Part shown: piece by piece, positions 17,270 through 25,157 of the stretch
Layout of the letters: every line of letters begins with the position of its first letter
Position numbering within the stretch: position 1 is the stretch's first letter
Origin: Lysobacter terrestris
GTDB taxonomy: Bacteria; Pseudomonadota; Gammaproteobacteria; Xanthomonadales; Xanthomonadaceae
Assembly: GCF_014489475.1 (NCBI RefSeq)
Contig: NZ_CP060820.1
Coordinates: 1,752,001-1,816,000, forward strand
Length of the DNA stretch: 64,000 nucleotides
Direction: 5' to 3'
Translations under genes and position numbers: made by a program
The notes under the pieces: model-generated
Database searches by the model: none
Told to the model about the DNA's origin: nothing
The model's input: the letters and a program-made list of their open reading frames with translations, nothing else

Positions 17270-18040
17270 TTACGGCCCGATCTCCACCCACACCGGCGTG
17301 TGGTCGCTCGGGCGTTCGCGCGTGCGCGGGGCGGTGTCGATGCCGGCGGCGACGGCGCGGGCGCGTAGCGCCTCGCTCAGCAGCACCAGGTCGATGCGCA
17401 GGCCCCAGCCGCGTTCGAAGGCGTTGAGTCGGTAATCCCACCAGCTGTGCTGCCCGGCCTGGTCGTTGAACAGGCGGAAACTGTCGTGCAGGCCGAGGTC
17501 GAGCAGGTCGCGCAGCGCGTCGCGCTCGGGCGTCGAGCACAGGATCTTCTCGCGCCAGCGCTTGGGGTCGTGCACGTCGCGGTCGTCCGGGGCGATGTTG
17601 AAATCGCCGAGCACGACCAGGTTCGGGTGCTGGCGCAGTTCCTCGCGCAGCCATTCGCGCACCGCCTCCAGCCAGCGCAGCTTGTAGGCGAACTTCTCGC
17701 TGCCGACCGCTTCGCCGTTGACCACGTACAGGTCGACGATGCGCACGTCGCCCACGGTGGCGGCGAGCACGCGCTTCTGCGGGTCGTCGAAACCGGGGAT
17801 CGCGGTGACGCATTCGCTGGTGAAGGGCAGGCGGCTGACCAGGGCCACGCCGTTGTAGGTCTTCTGCCCGCAGAACACGCTGCGGTAGCCCAGTTCGGCC
17901 AGCGCGGCGTCGGGGAATTTGCTGTCCTCGAGCTTGGTTTCCTGCAGGGCGACGACGTCGGGGCCGAAGTCCTGCAGCCACTGCTGCAGGTGCGGCAGGC
18001 GGACGTTGAGCGAGTTGACGTTCCAGCTGGCGATTTTCAT
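17270..18040 (-). CDS. xthA: Exodeoxyribonuclease III
   Basis: The 256-residue protein has the exonuclease/endonuclease/phosphatase fold with its signature residues: MKIASWNVNSLNVRLPHL, LQETKLEDSKFP (metal-binding Glu), VVNGEAVGSEKFAYKL, VLGDFNIAPDDRDVHDP (catalytic Asp and Asn) and the C-terminal RPSDHTPVWVEI with the catalytic His. It acts as an AP endonuclease and 3'-5' exonuclease in base excision repair. The start at 18040 begins the conserved motif. It is divergent from the gamma carbonic anhydrase gene; the 75-base gap holds a small hairpin. Confidence 0.96.
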   Translation of the reverse strand: MKIASWNVNSLNVRLPHLQQWLQDFGPDVVALQETKLEDSKFPDAALAELGYRSVFCGQKTYNGVALVSRLPFTSECVTAIPGFDDPQKRVLAATVGDVRIVDLYVVNGEAVGSEKFAYKLRWLEAVREWLREELRQHPNLVVLGDFNIAPDDRDVHDPKRWREKILCSTPERDALRDLLDLGLHDSFRLFNDQAGQHSWWDYRLNAFERGWGLRIDLVLLSEALRARAVAAGIDTAPRTRERPSDHTPVWVEIGP

Positions 18041-18115
18041 GGGCGGGAGTGTAACGCGCCCGATTTTCTCCCTCCCTTTCGCGTAGCGAAGGGGAGTGGG
18101 CAGTAAACTGCACGC

Positions 18116-18661
18116 ATGAACATCGTCCGCCCCTACCTCGACAAGACCCCGGTCCTCGGCGAACGCAGCTACATCGATCCGGCCGCGACCGTGATCGGCG
18201 ACGTGGTCCTCGGCGACGACGTCTCGATCTGGCCGGGCACGATCGTGCGCGGCGACGTCAACTTCATCCGCGTCGGCGCGCGTACCAACATCCAGGACGG
18301 CACCGTCGTCCACGTCAGCCACGACGGCCCGCACGCCAAGCTCGGCGGCTTCGCCACGGTGATCGGCGCGGACGTGACCATCGGCCACAAGGCGATCATC
18401 CACGCCTGCCGCATCGAGGACGCGGTGCTGATCGGCATGGGCGCGATCGTGCTCGACGGCGCGGTGGTGAAGAAGCACGGCTTCGTCGGCGCCGGCGCGC
18501 TGGTCGCGCCGGGCAAGGTGGTGGGCGAAGGCGAGCTGTGGCTGGGCAATCCGGCGAAGAAGGTGCGCATGCTCAGCGATGCGGAAATCCAGGCGCTGTA
18601 CTACTCCGCGCAGCATTACGTGCGCCTGAAAAACCACTACCTCGGCCTGCCCGCGGCCTGA
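18116..18661 (+). CDS. Gamma carbonic anhydrase family protein (YrdA-like)
   Basis: The 181-residue protein is a left-handed beta helix made of hexapeptide repeats (IGDVVLGDDVSIWPG, TNIQDGTVVHVS, TIGHKAIIHACRIEDAV, GAGALVAPGKVV). Metal-binding histidines are visible in VVHVSHDG and IGHKAIIHAC. Members form trimers that bind zinc or iron; some are carbonic anhydrases, and many, like E. coli YrdA, have no proven activity. The gene is single and directly precedes the RDD/MoxR cluster. Confidence 0.92.
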   Translation: MNIVRPYLDKTPVLGERSYIDPAATVIGDVVLGDDVSIWPGTIVRGDVNFIRVGARTNIQDGTVVHVSHDGPHAKLGGFATVIGADVTIGHKAIIHACRIEDAVLIGMGAIVLDGAVVKKHGFVGAGALVAPGKVVGEGELWLGNPAKKVRMLSDAEIQALYYSAQHYVRLKNHYLGLPAA

Positions 18662-18745
18662 CGCTGCAGCCCGCGGCGATGGCGGTTGTGGCGGTCGTGC
18701 GCGCGCTTTACAGTCGGCGTCGGGGAGTGGGGGAACGCGTTGGGC

Positions 18746-19246
18746 ATGGAAGTGAACGTCAATCCGTATGCGGCGCCGGGGGCGCCGGTCACCGTGGCCA
18801 TGCCGCCGCCGCTGCCCACAGCCGCGCGCCACGCGCCGCTGGCCGGGCGCGGTGAACGCCTGGTCGCCGCGATCATCGACCGCGCGCTGTACGTCGCCTG
18901 TTTCATTCCCGTGCTGCTCGCCGGCATGGCGCAGGCGCGCAGCCTGATCGGCGTGACCGTGGCCGTGGGTTTCCTGGCGATGGCGTGCCTGTTCATCTAC
19001 AACCTGATGCTGCTGGGCGACAACGGCCAGACCGTGGGCAAGCGTTGGCTCGCCATCCGCATCGTCCGCACCGACGGCAGCGACGTCGATTTCGGCCGGC
19101 TCTTCGCCCTGCGCATGTTCGTGCCGTGGCTGCTCGGTTTCTTCCTCGGTCCGTTCTTCGTGCTGCCTGACCTGCTGTGCATCTTCGGCAACGAGCAGCG
19201 CTGCCTGCACGACATGCTCGCCGACACCATCGTGGTCGCCGCCTGA
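18746..19246 (+). CDS. RDD family membrane protein
   Basis: The 166-residue protein starts with a proline-rich cytoplasmic stretch (MEVNVNPYAAPGAP), then LAGRGERLVAAIIDRALY, the RDD motif, and about four membrane segments. The second signature NGQTVGKRWLAIRIV and the end CLHDMLADTIVV are typical. The role of RDD proteins is mostly unknown; some affect ion or osmotic balance. It leads the RDD-SpoIIM-DUF4129-DUF4350-MoxR-DUF58 series. The start at 18746 is preferred because the motif-bearing part begins there. Confidence 0.88.
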   Translation: MEVNVNPYAAPGAPVTVAMPPPLPTAARHAPLAGRGERLVAAIIDRALYVACFIPVLLAGMAQARSLIGVTVAVGFLAMACLFIYNLMLLGDNGQTVGKRWLAIRIVRTDGSDVDFGRLFALRMFVPWLLGFFLGPFFVLPDLLCIFGNEQRCLHDMLADTIVVAA

Positions 19247-19276
19247 CGTGGTGGCAGTGGCCGGGGTGGCGCGCGC

Positions 19277-20026
19277 TTGAGCAACACGACGATGGCGAAC
19301 AACGTATCGGCGCACGCTCCGTCGCCGAACAGCCGGTCCGCCGCCGTGCTGGACACCTACCGCGAAGTGGTCACGCCCGAAGGCGTGGCCCTGCACCTGC
19401 CCGCGGCCGGGCCGGTGCCGCGCGCGCTGGCATGGGCGATCGACCTGGCCATCCGCATGGTGGTGCTGTCGATCGTGAGCATGGTGGTGGCTCTGCTCGG
19501 CGTCGCCGGCTACGGGCCCTACCTGATCGTGATGTTCGTGGTGTTCTGGTTCTATCCGGTGCTGTTCGAGGTGCTCGACCACGGCCGCACGCCCGGCAAG
19601 CGCGCGCTCGGCCTGCGCGTGATCGCCGCCAACGGCGCGCCGGTCGGCTGGCTCGCCGCCTTCATCCGCAACCTGTTGCGCACGGTGGACATGCTGCCGT
19701 TCGGCTACGCCGCCGGACTGGTCGCCAGCCTCGCCGATCCGTGGGGGCGCCGGTTGGGCGACATGGTCGCCGGCACGCTGGTCGTGCACGACGCGCGCCA
19801 GCACGAACCACAGGCCGCGCCGGTCGGTGTCGCGCTGGCGCCGGCGGTGGCACTGCTGCCGCACGAACAGGCCGCGCTGGTCGCCTTCGCCGAACGCGGC
19901 CCGCAGCTGACGCAGGAGCGCCAGGCCGAACTCGCCGACCTCGCCGAACCGCTGGTGCAGGCGCGCGGCACGCTGGCGGTCGCGCGCCTGTACGGCGTCG
20001 CCAACTGGCTGCTGGGGCGGCGATGA
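19277..20026 (+). CDS. Second RDD family membrane protein
   Basis: The 249-residue protein has ALAWAIDLAIRMVVL (RDD motif with A for R), two to three membrane segments, HGRTPGKRALGLRVIAANG, a third hydrophobic stretch, and DPWGRRLGDMVAGTLVVHD. A cytoplasmic C-terminal tail of about 80 residues follows. It differs from the first RDD gene by this tail. RDD genes next to SpoIIM-like and MoxR genes recur in many bacteria. The start is TTG at 19277 or ATG at 19292. Confidence 0.87.
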   Translation: MSNTTMANNVSAHAPSPNSRSAAVLDTYREVVTPEGVALHLPAAGPVPRALAWAIDLAIRMVVLSIVSMVVALLGVAGYGPYLIVMFVVFWFYPVLFEVLDHGRTPGKRALGLRVIAANGAPVGWLAAFIRNLLRTVDMLPFGYAAGLVASLADPWGRRLGDMVAGTLVVHDARQHEPQAAPVGVALAPAVALLPHEQAALVAFAERGPQLTQERQAELADLAEPLVQARGTLAVARLYGVANWLLGRR

Positions 20027-20055
20027 GTTCGCATCGCGCTCACGCTCACCAATGC

Positions 20056-20142
20056 GTAGCCCGGGTAAGCGCGGCGCACCCGGGGCACACGACGGCGTGG
20101 GAGCCCATCCCGGGTGCGGCCTTTGGCTTTACCCGGGCTACG
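20056..20142. repeat. REP-like palindromic intergenic repeat, copy A
   Basis: The element starts with GTAGCCCGGGTAAGCGCGGC and ends with the imperfect complement closing in ACCCGGGCTACG, with about 30 bases between arms. Two further copies lie at 25051-25137 and 33964-34045. It lies between the RDD and SpoIIM-like genes of the same orientation. Confidence 0.9.
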
Positions 20143-20173
20143 ACGTCGGGGCGACGGGCATGAGGCGGGTGCC

Positions 20174-21202
20174 ATGAGGCAGGAGACTTTCGTCCAGCGC
20201 CACCAGGCCGAATGGACCGCGCTCGAGCAGTGGCTCGATGCGCGCGCCGGCAACGCGCGCAAGGCGCGCGCGCACCGGCGCGAGTGGCACGGCCTGCCCG
20301 ACCACGCGATGCCCGAACGCTACCGCCGCCTGTGCCAGCAGCTCGCGCTCGCGCGCCGCCGCGGCTACAGCCCGGTGGTCACCGATCGCCTGCAGCAGCT
20401 GATGCAGCGCGGCCATGGCGTGCTCTACCGCACGCCGCCGCCGCGCTGGCGGCGCGCGGTGGAATTCCTGCTCGCCGGCTTTCCGCGGCTGGTGCGCGCC
20501 GAGGCGGGCGTGATGCTCGCCGCGCTGGCGCTGTTCGCCGTGCCGCTGGTGGCGATCTTCGTCGCAATACAGCTTCAGCCGGACCTGTCGAGCGCGCTGT
20601 TCGACCCGGTGCAGCTCGCCGGCTTCGAGCAAATGTACGACCCGGCCGATCCATCGCGCGACCTCGGCCGCGACAACGGCACCGACCTGGCGATGTTCGG
20701 CCACTACATCTGGAACAACATCAGCATCGGCTTCCGCACCTTCGCCAGCGGCCTGGTCGCCGGCCTCGGCACCATCCTCGTGCTGCTGAGCAACGGCCTG
20801 ATCATCGGCGGCGTCGCCGGGCACCTGCAGGCGGTGGGCCACGGCGATCCGTTCTGGCGCTTCGTCTGCGGCCACGCCGCGTTCGAACTCACCGCGATAG
20901 TCATTGCCGGCGGCGCCGGGCTGCGCCTGGGACTCAACCTGATCGCGCCGGGCCAGCGCCACCGCATCGATGCGCTGGTGGAGGGCGGCCGCCGCGGCGG
21001 ACTGCTCTGCGTCGGCGTGCTGGTGATGCTGGTGGTCGCCGCGTTCATCGAGGCGTTCTGGTCCTCGATCGGCTGGATGCCGGCATGGATCAAGTATTCG
21101 GTCGCCGCGGCGCTGTGGCTGGCGGTGCTGGTCTGGCTGTTCGCGGGCGGGCGCAACCGCCTGTACGCCGATGACGGCCTCGCGCCGGGGCTGGGCGCAT
21201 GA
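20174..21202 (+). CDS. SpoIIM-like (stage II sporulation protein M / DUF95) membrane protein
   Basis: The 342-residue protein has a cytoplasmic helical N-terminus of about 100 residues (VQRHQAEWTALEQWLDARAG and LARRRGYSPVVTDRLQQLM), then six hydrophobic segments. The marker FGHYIWNNISIGFRTFASGL with GNGLIIGG-like LLSNGLIIGGVAGHL and HAAFELTAIVIAGGAGLRLG is that of the SpoIIM family. The organism does not appear to be a spore former; non-sporulating homologues accompany MoxR/DUF58 genes and their task is unknown. Its stop overlaps the DUF4129 start by 4 bases. Confidence 0.88.
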   Translation: MRQETFVQRHQAEWTALEQWLDARAGNARKARAHRREWHGLPDHAMPERYRRLCQQLALARRRGYSPVVTDRLQQLMQRGHGVLYRTPPPRWRRAVEFLLAGFPRLVRAEAGVMLAALALFAVPLVAIFVAIQLQPDLSSALFDPVQLAGFEQMYDPADPSRDLGRDNGTDLAMFGHYIWNNISIGFRTFASGLVAGLGTILVLLSNGLIIGGVAGHLQAVGHGDPFWRFVCGHAAFELTAIVIAGGAGLRLGLNLIAPGQRHRIDALVEGGRRGGLLCVGVLVMLVVAAFIEAFWSSIGWMPAWIKYSVAAALWLAVLVWLFAGGRNRLYADDGLAPGLGA

Positions 21203-22776
21203 GGATCGAAGACCTCACCGTGGCCCTGCGCCCGCGCACCGCGTGGGAAGCGGTCGAACTCGGCACCGCGCTGGTGCGCCGCCACGCCGGTGCGGTGTGG
21301 AAGCCGTGGCTGCTGTTGTCGCTGCCGTGCCTGCTGCTGCTCAACGCGCTGTGCTGGGCGATCGGCGAGGTGTGGCTGGCGGGCGTGCTGATGTGGTGGT
21401 TGAAGCCGCTGTTCGACCGCATCCCGCTGTACGTGCTGTCGCGCGCGGTGTTCGGCCACGTGCCGCCGGTGCGCGAGACGGTGCGCGCGCAGTGGCGCTT
21501 TGGCCGGCGCTGGCTGCCGGCATACCTGACCTGGCGCCGCCTCAGTCCGGTGCGCGCGGTGTACCTGCCGATCGACCTGCTCGAAGGCGGCAGCGGCGAG
21601 GAGGCGCGCGCGCGTCGCCGCGCGCTGGGGTCGCCGGTGTACGGCGTGGGTTCGCTGGTGCTGCTGGTGTTCGCGCACTTCGAGATGGCGTTGCTGCTCG
21701 GCATCGTCTTCACCGTGATGCTGTTCGCGCCCAACGATCTGCTGCAGGAAACCGCGGCGCGGATGTGGAACGTGTTCGAGTCGCAGCAGGACTGGGTGCA
21801 GGCGGTGGAGAACGTGCTGTTCTGGACCGCGACCAGCGTGCTGGAACCGTTCTACGTCGGCGCCGGTTTCGGCCTGTACCTCAACCGCCGCACCGAGATC
21901 GAGGCCTGGGACATCGAGATGGTGCTGCGCCGGCTGCGGCGGCGCCTGACCCAGGCGGTGGCGCCGCTGCTGGTGCTGTGCGCGCTGTGCCTGGGCGCGG
22001 TGCCGTCGGCGCGCGCGCAGGACGACGAGCCGTTCGCCGGCGCTGCGACTCCGACTGCGCCGCAGGTACAGCCGGTGCGGCCGCGCACGGGTTCGACGCT
22101 GGACGAGGTGTTCGGCCCGCAGGCCGTCGACGACGCCGGCTGGCGGCAGGCGGTCAAGCGCGCCTATGAGGACCCGCGGGTGAGCCCGAAGCGCACCGTC
22201 ATGCAGTGGGTGCCGAAGGATCCGGACAAGGAAGACGAGCAGGACGAGCGCGATCCGCAGGCCTTGTCCCGTTTCGGCGAGTGGTTCGCGACGATCGGCG
22301 AATACGGCTTGTGGATCGTGGTGGCGGCGCTGGTGCTGGCGCTGCTGCTGACCGCGCCGCGCTGGTTGCGCTGGGTGCGCGATCCCGCGCGGCGCAAGGG
22401 GTCCGACGACGCCGAGGTGCGCCGCGAGGTGCAACCCGAAGAAGCGCCGTTGCCCGATGACATCCCCACCGCCGCGCGCCGCCTGTGGCAGGCCGGGCGC
22501 GAACGCGACGCGCTGGCGCTGCTGTACCGCGCCAGCGTCGACGCCATGACCCGGCGTGCGCAGGTGGTGCTGGTGCCCGGCGCGACCGAGGCGCAGACCC
22601 TGCGCGCCTCGCGCCAGTTGCCCGCGGAAGCGGACCGTGAGGCGTTCGCGCGCGTGGTGCGCGTGTGGCAGCTCGCCGCGTACGCACATGGCCTGCCGGC
22701 GGGCGAGGAATTCGAGGAACTGCTGGCGCAGTTGTCGCAGCGCTTCGCCTGGGCACGCCCGGGAGTCGCCGCATGA
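21199..22776 (+). CDS. DUF4129 membrane protein with fused multi-helix N-terminal part
   Basis: The 525-residue protein has several membrane helices in its first 240 residues (PWLLLSLPCLLLLNALCWAI, FEMALLLGIVFTVMLFA). A segment looking like a complete signal peptide with cleavage site follows (LLVLCALCLGAVPSARAQ, about 256-273), then a Pro/Asp-rich linker, one membrane helix (LWIVVAALVLALLLTAP) and the C-terminal DUF4129 domain (RERDALALLYRASVDAMTRR). This looks like two proteins joined. It overlaps both neighbours by 4 bases, so it is translated from the same message as the SpoIIM-like and DUF4350 genes. Confidence 0.85.
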   Translation: MRIEDLTVALRPRTAWEAVELGTALVRRHAGAVWKPWLLLSLPCLLLLNALCWAIGEVWLAGVLMWWLKPLFDRIPLYVLSRAVFGHVPPVRETVRAQWRFGRRWLPAYLTWRRLSPVRAVYLPIDLLEGGSGEEARARRRALGSPVYGVGSLVLLVFAHFEMALLLGIVFTVMLFAPNDLLQETAARMWNVFESQQDWVQAVENVLFWTATSVLEPFYVGAGFGLYLNRRTEIEAWDIEMVLRRLRRRLTQAVAPLLVLCALCLGAVPSARAQDDEPFAGAATPTAPQVQPVRPRTGSTLDEVFGPQAVDDAGWRQAVKRAYEDPRVSPKRTVMQWVPKDPDKEDEQDERDPQALSRFGEWFATIGEYGLWIVVAALVLALLLTAPRWLRWVRDPARRKGSDDAEVRREVQPEEAPLPDDIPTAARRLWQAGRERDALALLYRASVDAMTRRAQVVLVPGATEAQTLRASRQLPAEADREAFARVVRVWQLAAYAHGLPAGEEFEELLAQLSQRFAWARPGVAA

Positions 22777-24011
22777 ACGCGCAGGCGAGCGTTCGCCCGA
22801 ACGTGCTGCGCACCGTGCTGCTCACGCTGCTGGGCGTGGTCCTGCTCGCCGGCTTGACGGCGTGGTGGCTGCACACCCACGAGCGCGTGCCGCGCGAAGT
22901 GGACATGCCGCGCATCGGCGAGGCGCGGCGCAACCCGCTGTTCGCCCTGCAGGTGGCGCTGGAGCGCGACGGCGTCCGCGTGCATTCGCGCCGGCGCCTG
23001 CAGCTGCTTGCCGACGGCGCGCGTGGCGAAACCGTGCCGCTGGCCGCGCGCGATACGGTGGTGCTCTACAACGATCCACGCACGCTGCGCAGCGACGAGG
23101 TCGATGCCTTGCTGCGCTGGGTCGATGGCGGCGGCCACCTCATCGTGCGCACGCCGCCGCATGGGTTACTGGCGAAGAATGCGCCGGTGCCGCTGTTCGC
23201 CGAACTGCAGCTGCTGCCGATGGGCAGCGACCGCGAAAGCGGTTGCGCCGAAGTGGGGGGGCTGGGCGCGCCGGTGGCCGAGGGCACCGCCACCGTGGGC
23301 GACGATCGCAGCGATGAAGGCGGCAACGACGAAGGCCGCGGCGTACTGTTCTGCGGCGCACGTCGCTTCACCCTGGTCGGCGCCAATCCGCAGCACAGTT
23401 GGGGCGATCTGCAGCACGGCTATGTCTTCGCCCGCATCCACCGCGGTGCCGGCAGCGTCGACGTGCTCGCCGAGCTCGACTTCCTCGGCAGCGACGCGCT
23501 CGACCGCAACGCCAGCTTCCCGCTCGCGCACCGCGTGCTTGAACCCAACTACCGCGCCGGCACCGTGCACCTGGTCTACGCCGCGCAGATGCCGTCGCTG
23601 TGGGCGACGCTGGCGCGCCACAGCTGGATGGCATGGGGCCCGCTGCTGCTCGCGTTGCTGGCGTGGCTGTGGCGGCGGATGCAGCGCTTCGGCCCGCAGC
23701 TGGCCACGCCCGTGCTCGAACGCCGCTCGCTGCTCGAGCACATCACCGCCAGCGGCGAACTCGCGTACCGCTACGGTTATGCGCACCTGCTTTACGACGC
23801 CGCGCGCAACGCGTTCCTGGCGCGCCTGCGCCGCCGCGATCCGCAGGCCGCCGCGCTGCAGGGCGAACCGCAGCTGATGCTGCTGGCCGCGCGCTTCACC
23901 GACGTGCCGGCGGCCGAGATCCGCGACGCGCTGCTGCCACCGTTCGCGAACGACCACACCGCCTTCCGCACCCGCATCGCCACCCTGATCCGACTGAGAA
24001 ACCGACTATGA
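22773..24011 (+). CDS. DUF4350 domain membrane protein
   Basis: The 412-residue protein has an N-terminal membrane helix (LRTVLLTLLGVVLLAGLTAWWL) and a periplasmic DUF4350 domain (about 45-270) with NPLFALQVALERDGVRVHSRRRL, DTVVLYNDPRTLRSDEVDALLRWVDGGGHLIV. A second helix (WGPLLLALLAWLWRRM) and a cytoplasmic helical tail follow. The fold recalls glutamine-amidotransferase-like domains without catalytic residues. The first ATG, inside the upstream stop codon, is used. Function unknown; conserved neighbour of MoxR and DUF4129 genes. Confidence 0.85.
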   Translation: MNAQASVRPNVLRTVLLTLLGVVLLAGLTAWWLHTHERVPREVDMPRIGEARRNPLFALQVALERDGVRVHSRRRLQLLADGARGETVPLAARDTVVLYNDPRTLRSDEVDALLRWVDGGGHLIVRTPPHGLLAKNAPVPLFAELQLLPMGSDRESGCAEVGGLGAPVAEGTATVGDDRSDEGGNDEGRGVLFCGARRFTLVGANPQHSWGDLQHGYVFARIHRGAGSVDVLAELDFLGSDALDRNASFPLAHRVLEPNYRAGTVHLVYAAQMPSLWATLARHSWMAWGPLLLALLAWLWRRMQRFGPQLATPVLERRSLLEHITASGELAYRYGYAHLLYDAARNAFLARLRRRDPQAAALQGEPQLMLLAARFTDVPAAEIRDALLPPFANDHTAFRTRIATLIRLRNRL

Positions 24012-25033
24012 GTGACACGTTGATCCCACCGCTGGCGCCGGACCACGTCGCCTCGTCGCGCGCCATCGTTCCGCTCACCGGCGCCGCGCTGGCGCAGCGC
24101 GCTGCCGCCATCCGCGCCGAGGTCGGCAAGGCCTTCATCGGCCAGGCCGAAGCGCTCGACCAGGTGCTGATCGCCCTGCTCGCCGGCGGCCACGTGCTGA
24201 TCGAAGGCGTGCCCGGGCTGGGCAAGACGCTGCTGGTGCGCGCGCTGGCCCGCGCGCTGGATTGCGGCTACGCCCGCGTGCAGTTCACCCCCGACCTGAT
24301 GCCGTCGGACATCAGCGGCCACGCCGTGTACGACCCGAAGACCGAGACCTTCAACATCCGCCGCGGCCCGGTATTCACCAACCTGTTGCTCGCCGACGAG
24401 ATCAACCGCGCACCGGCGAAGACGCAGTCGGCGCTGCTCGAGGCGATGCAGGAACTGCAGGTGACGATCGAAGGCCACAGCTTCGAGCTGCCGCCGCCGT
24501 TCCTGACCCTGGCCACGCAGAACCCGGTCGAGCAGGAAGGCACCTACCCGCTGCCGGAAGCGCAGCTCGACCGCTTCCTGCTCAAGGTGCTGATCGGGTA
24601 TCCCTCGCGTGCCGACGAGAAGAAGATGGTCGTCGCGGTGAGCCAGGGGCGCATGGCCTCCGACTTCGACCTGTCGCAGATCCGGCGCGTGGTCGGGCCG
24701 GAAGAGATCGTGGCGATGCAGCTGGGCACCGCGCAGGTCACCGTCGACGATGCGGTGATCGATTACGCGGTGCGGATCGTGGCCGCGACGCGCGACTGGG
24801 CCGGCATCGCGCTCGGCGCCGGGCCTCGTGGCAGCCTGGCGCTGGTGCGCGCGGCGCGCGCGCAGGCGGTGCTGTCGGGCCGCGATTTCGTCACCCCCGA
24901 CGATGTGCGCGAGATCGCCAAACCGGCGCTGCGCCACCGCATCGCGCTGGCGCCGGAGCTGCTGATCGAAGGCCAGGAGCCTGACGACGTGCTGCACGCG
25001 CTGCTGTCCAAGGTGGAAGCCCCGCGGCAATGA
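24008..25033 (+). CDS. MoxR family AAA+ ATPase
   Basis: The 341-residue protein carries Walker A GVPGLGKTLLVRAL near residue 68, the pore-side segment VQFTPDLMPSDISGHAVYD, Walker B LLLADEINRAPAKTQSALLEAMQE, sensor I TLATQNPVEQEGTYPLPEAQ, and the C-terminal lid (RPALRHR-like KPALRHRIALAPE). MoxR ATPases act as chaperones that activate or mature partner complexes, often those with VWA or DUF58 proteins as encoded next here. It overlaps the DUF4350 stop by 4 bases. Confidence 0.95.
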   Translation: MSDTLIPPLAPDHVASSRAIVPLTGAALAQRAAAIRAEVGKAFIGQAEALDQVLIALLAGGHVLIEGVPGLGKTLLVRALARALDCGYARVQFTPDLMPSDISGHAVYDPKTETFNIRRGPVFTNLLLADEINRAPAKTQSALLEAMQELQVTIEGHSFELPPPFLTLATQNPVEQEGTYPLPEAQLDRFLLKVLIGYPSRADEKKMVVAVSQGRMASDFDLSQIRRVVGPEEIVAMQLGTAQVTVDDAVIDYAVRIVAATRDWAGIALGAGPRGSLALVRAARAQAVLSGRDFVTPDDVREIAKPALRHRIALAPELLIEGQEPDDVLHALLSKVEAPRQ

Positions 25034-25050
25034 GTCCCCGTCGTGATCCC

Positions 25051-25137
25051 GTCGCCCGGGTAAGCGCAGCGCACCCGGGAGCTGTTACGCCAATGAGTCG
25101 GAGGCACCCCGGGTGCGCTGCGCTTACCCGGGCTACG
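25051..25137. repeat. REP-like palindromic intergenic repeat, copy B
   Basis: The arms, each about 28 bases, are nearly perfect complements (GCCCGGGTAAGCGCAGCGCA at left, its complement ending GGGCTACG at right) around a 25-base middle. It splits the otherwise tightly packed MoxR and DUF58 genes, and the DUF58 ribosome binding site begins right after it. Such a hairpin could lower readthrough or protect the upstream message. Confidence 0.92.
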
Positions 25138-25157
25138 ACCGTCATGGAGTCGTTCCC

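Noticed and set aside
17270-19864. An 864-codon minus-strand frame ending in XthA
   Set aside because: Only the last 256 residues are XthA. The rest is antisense to the carbonic anhydrase and RDD genes.
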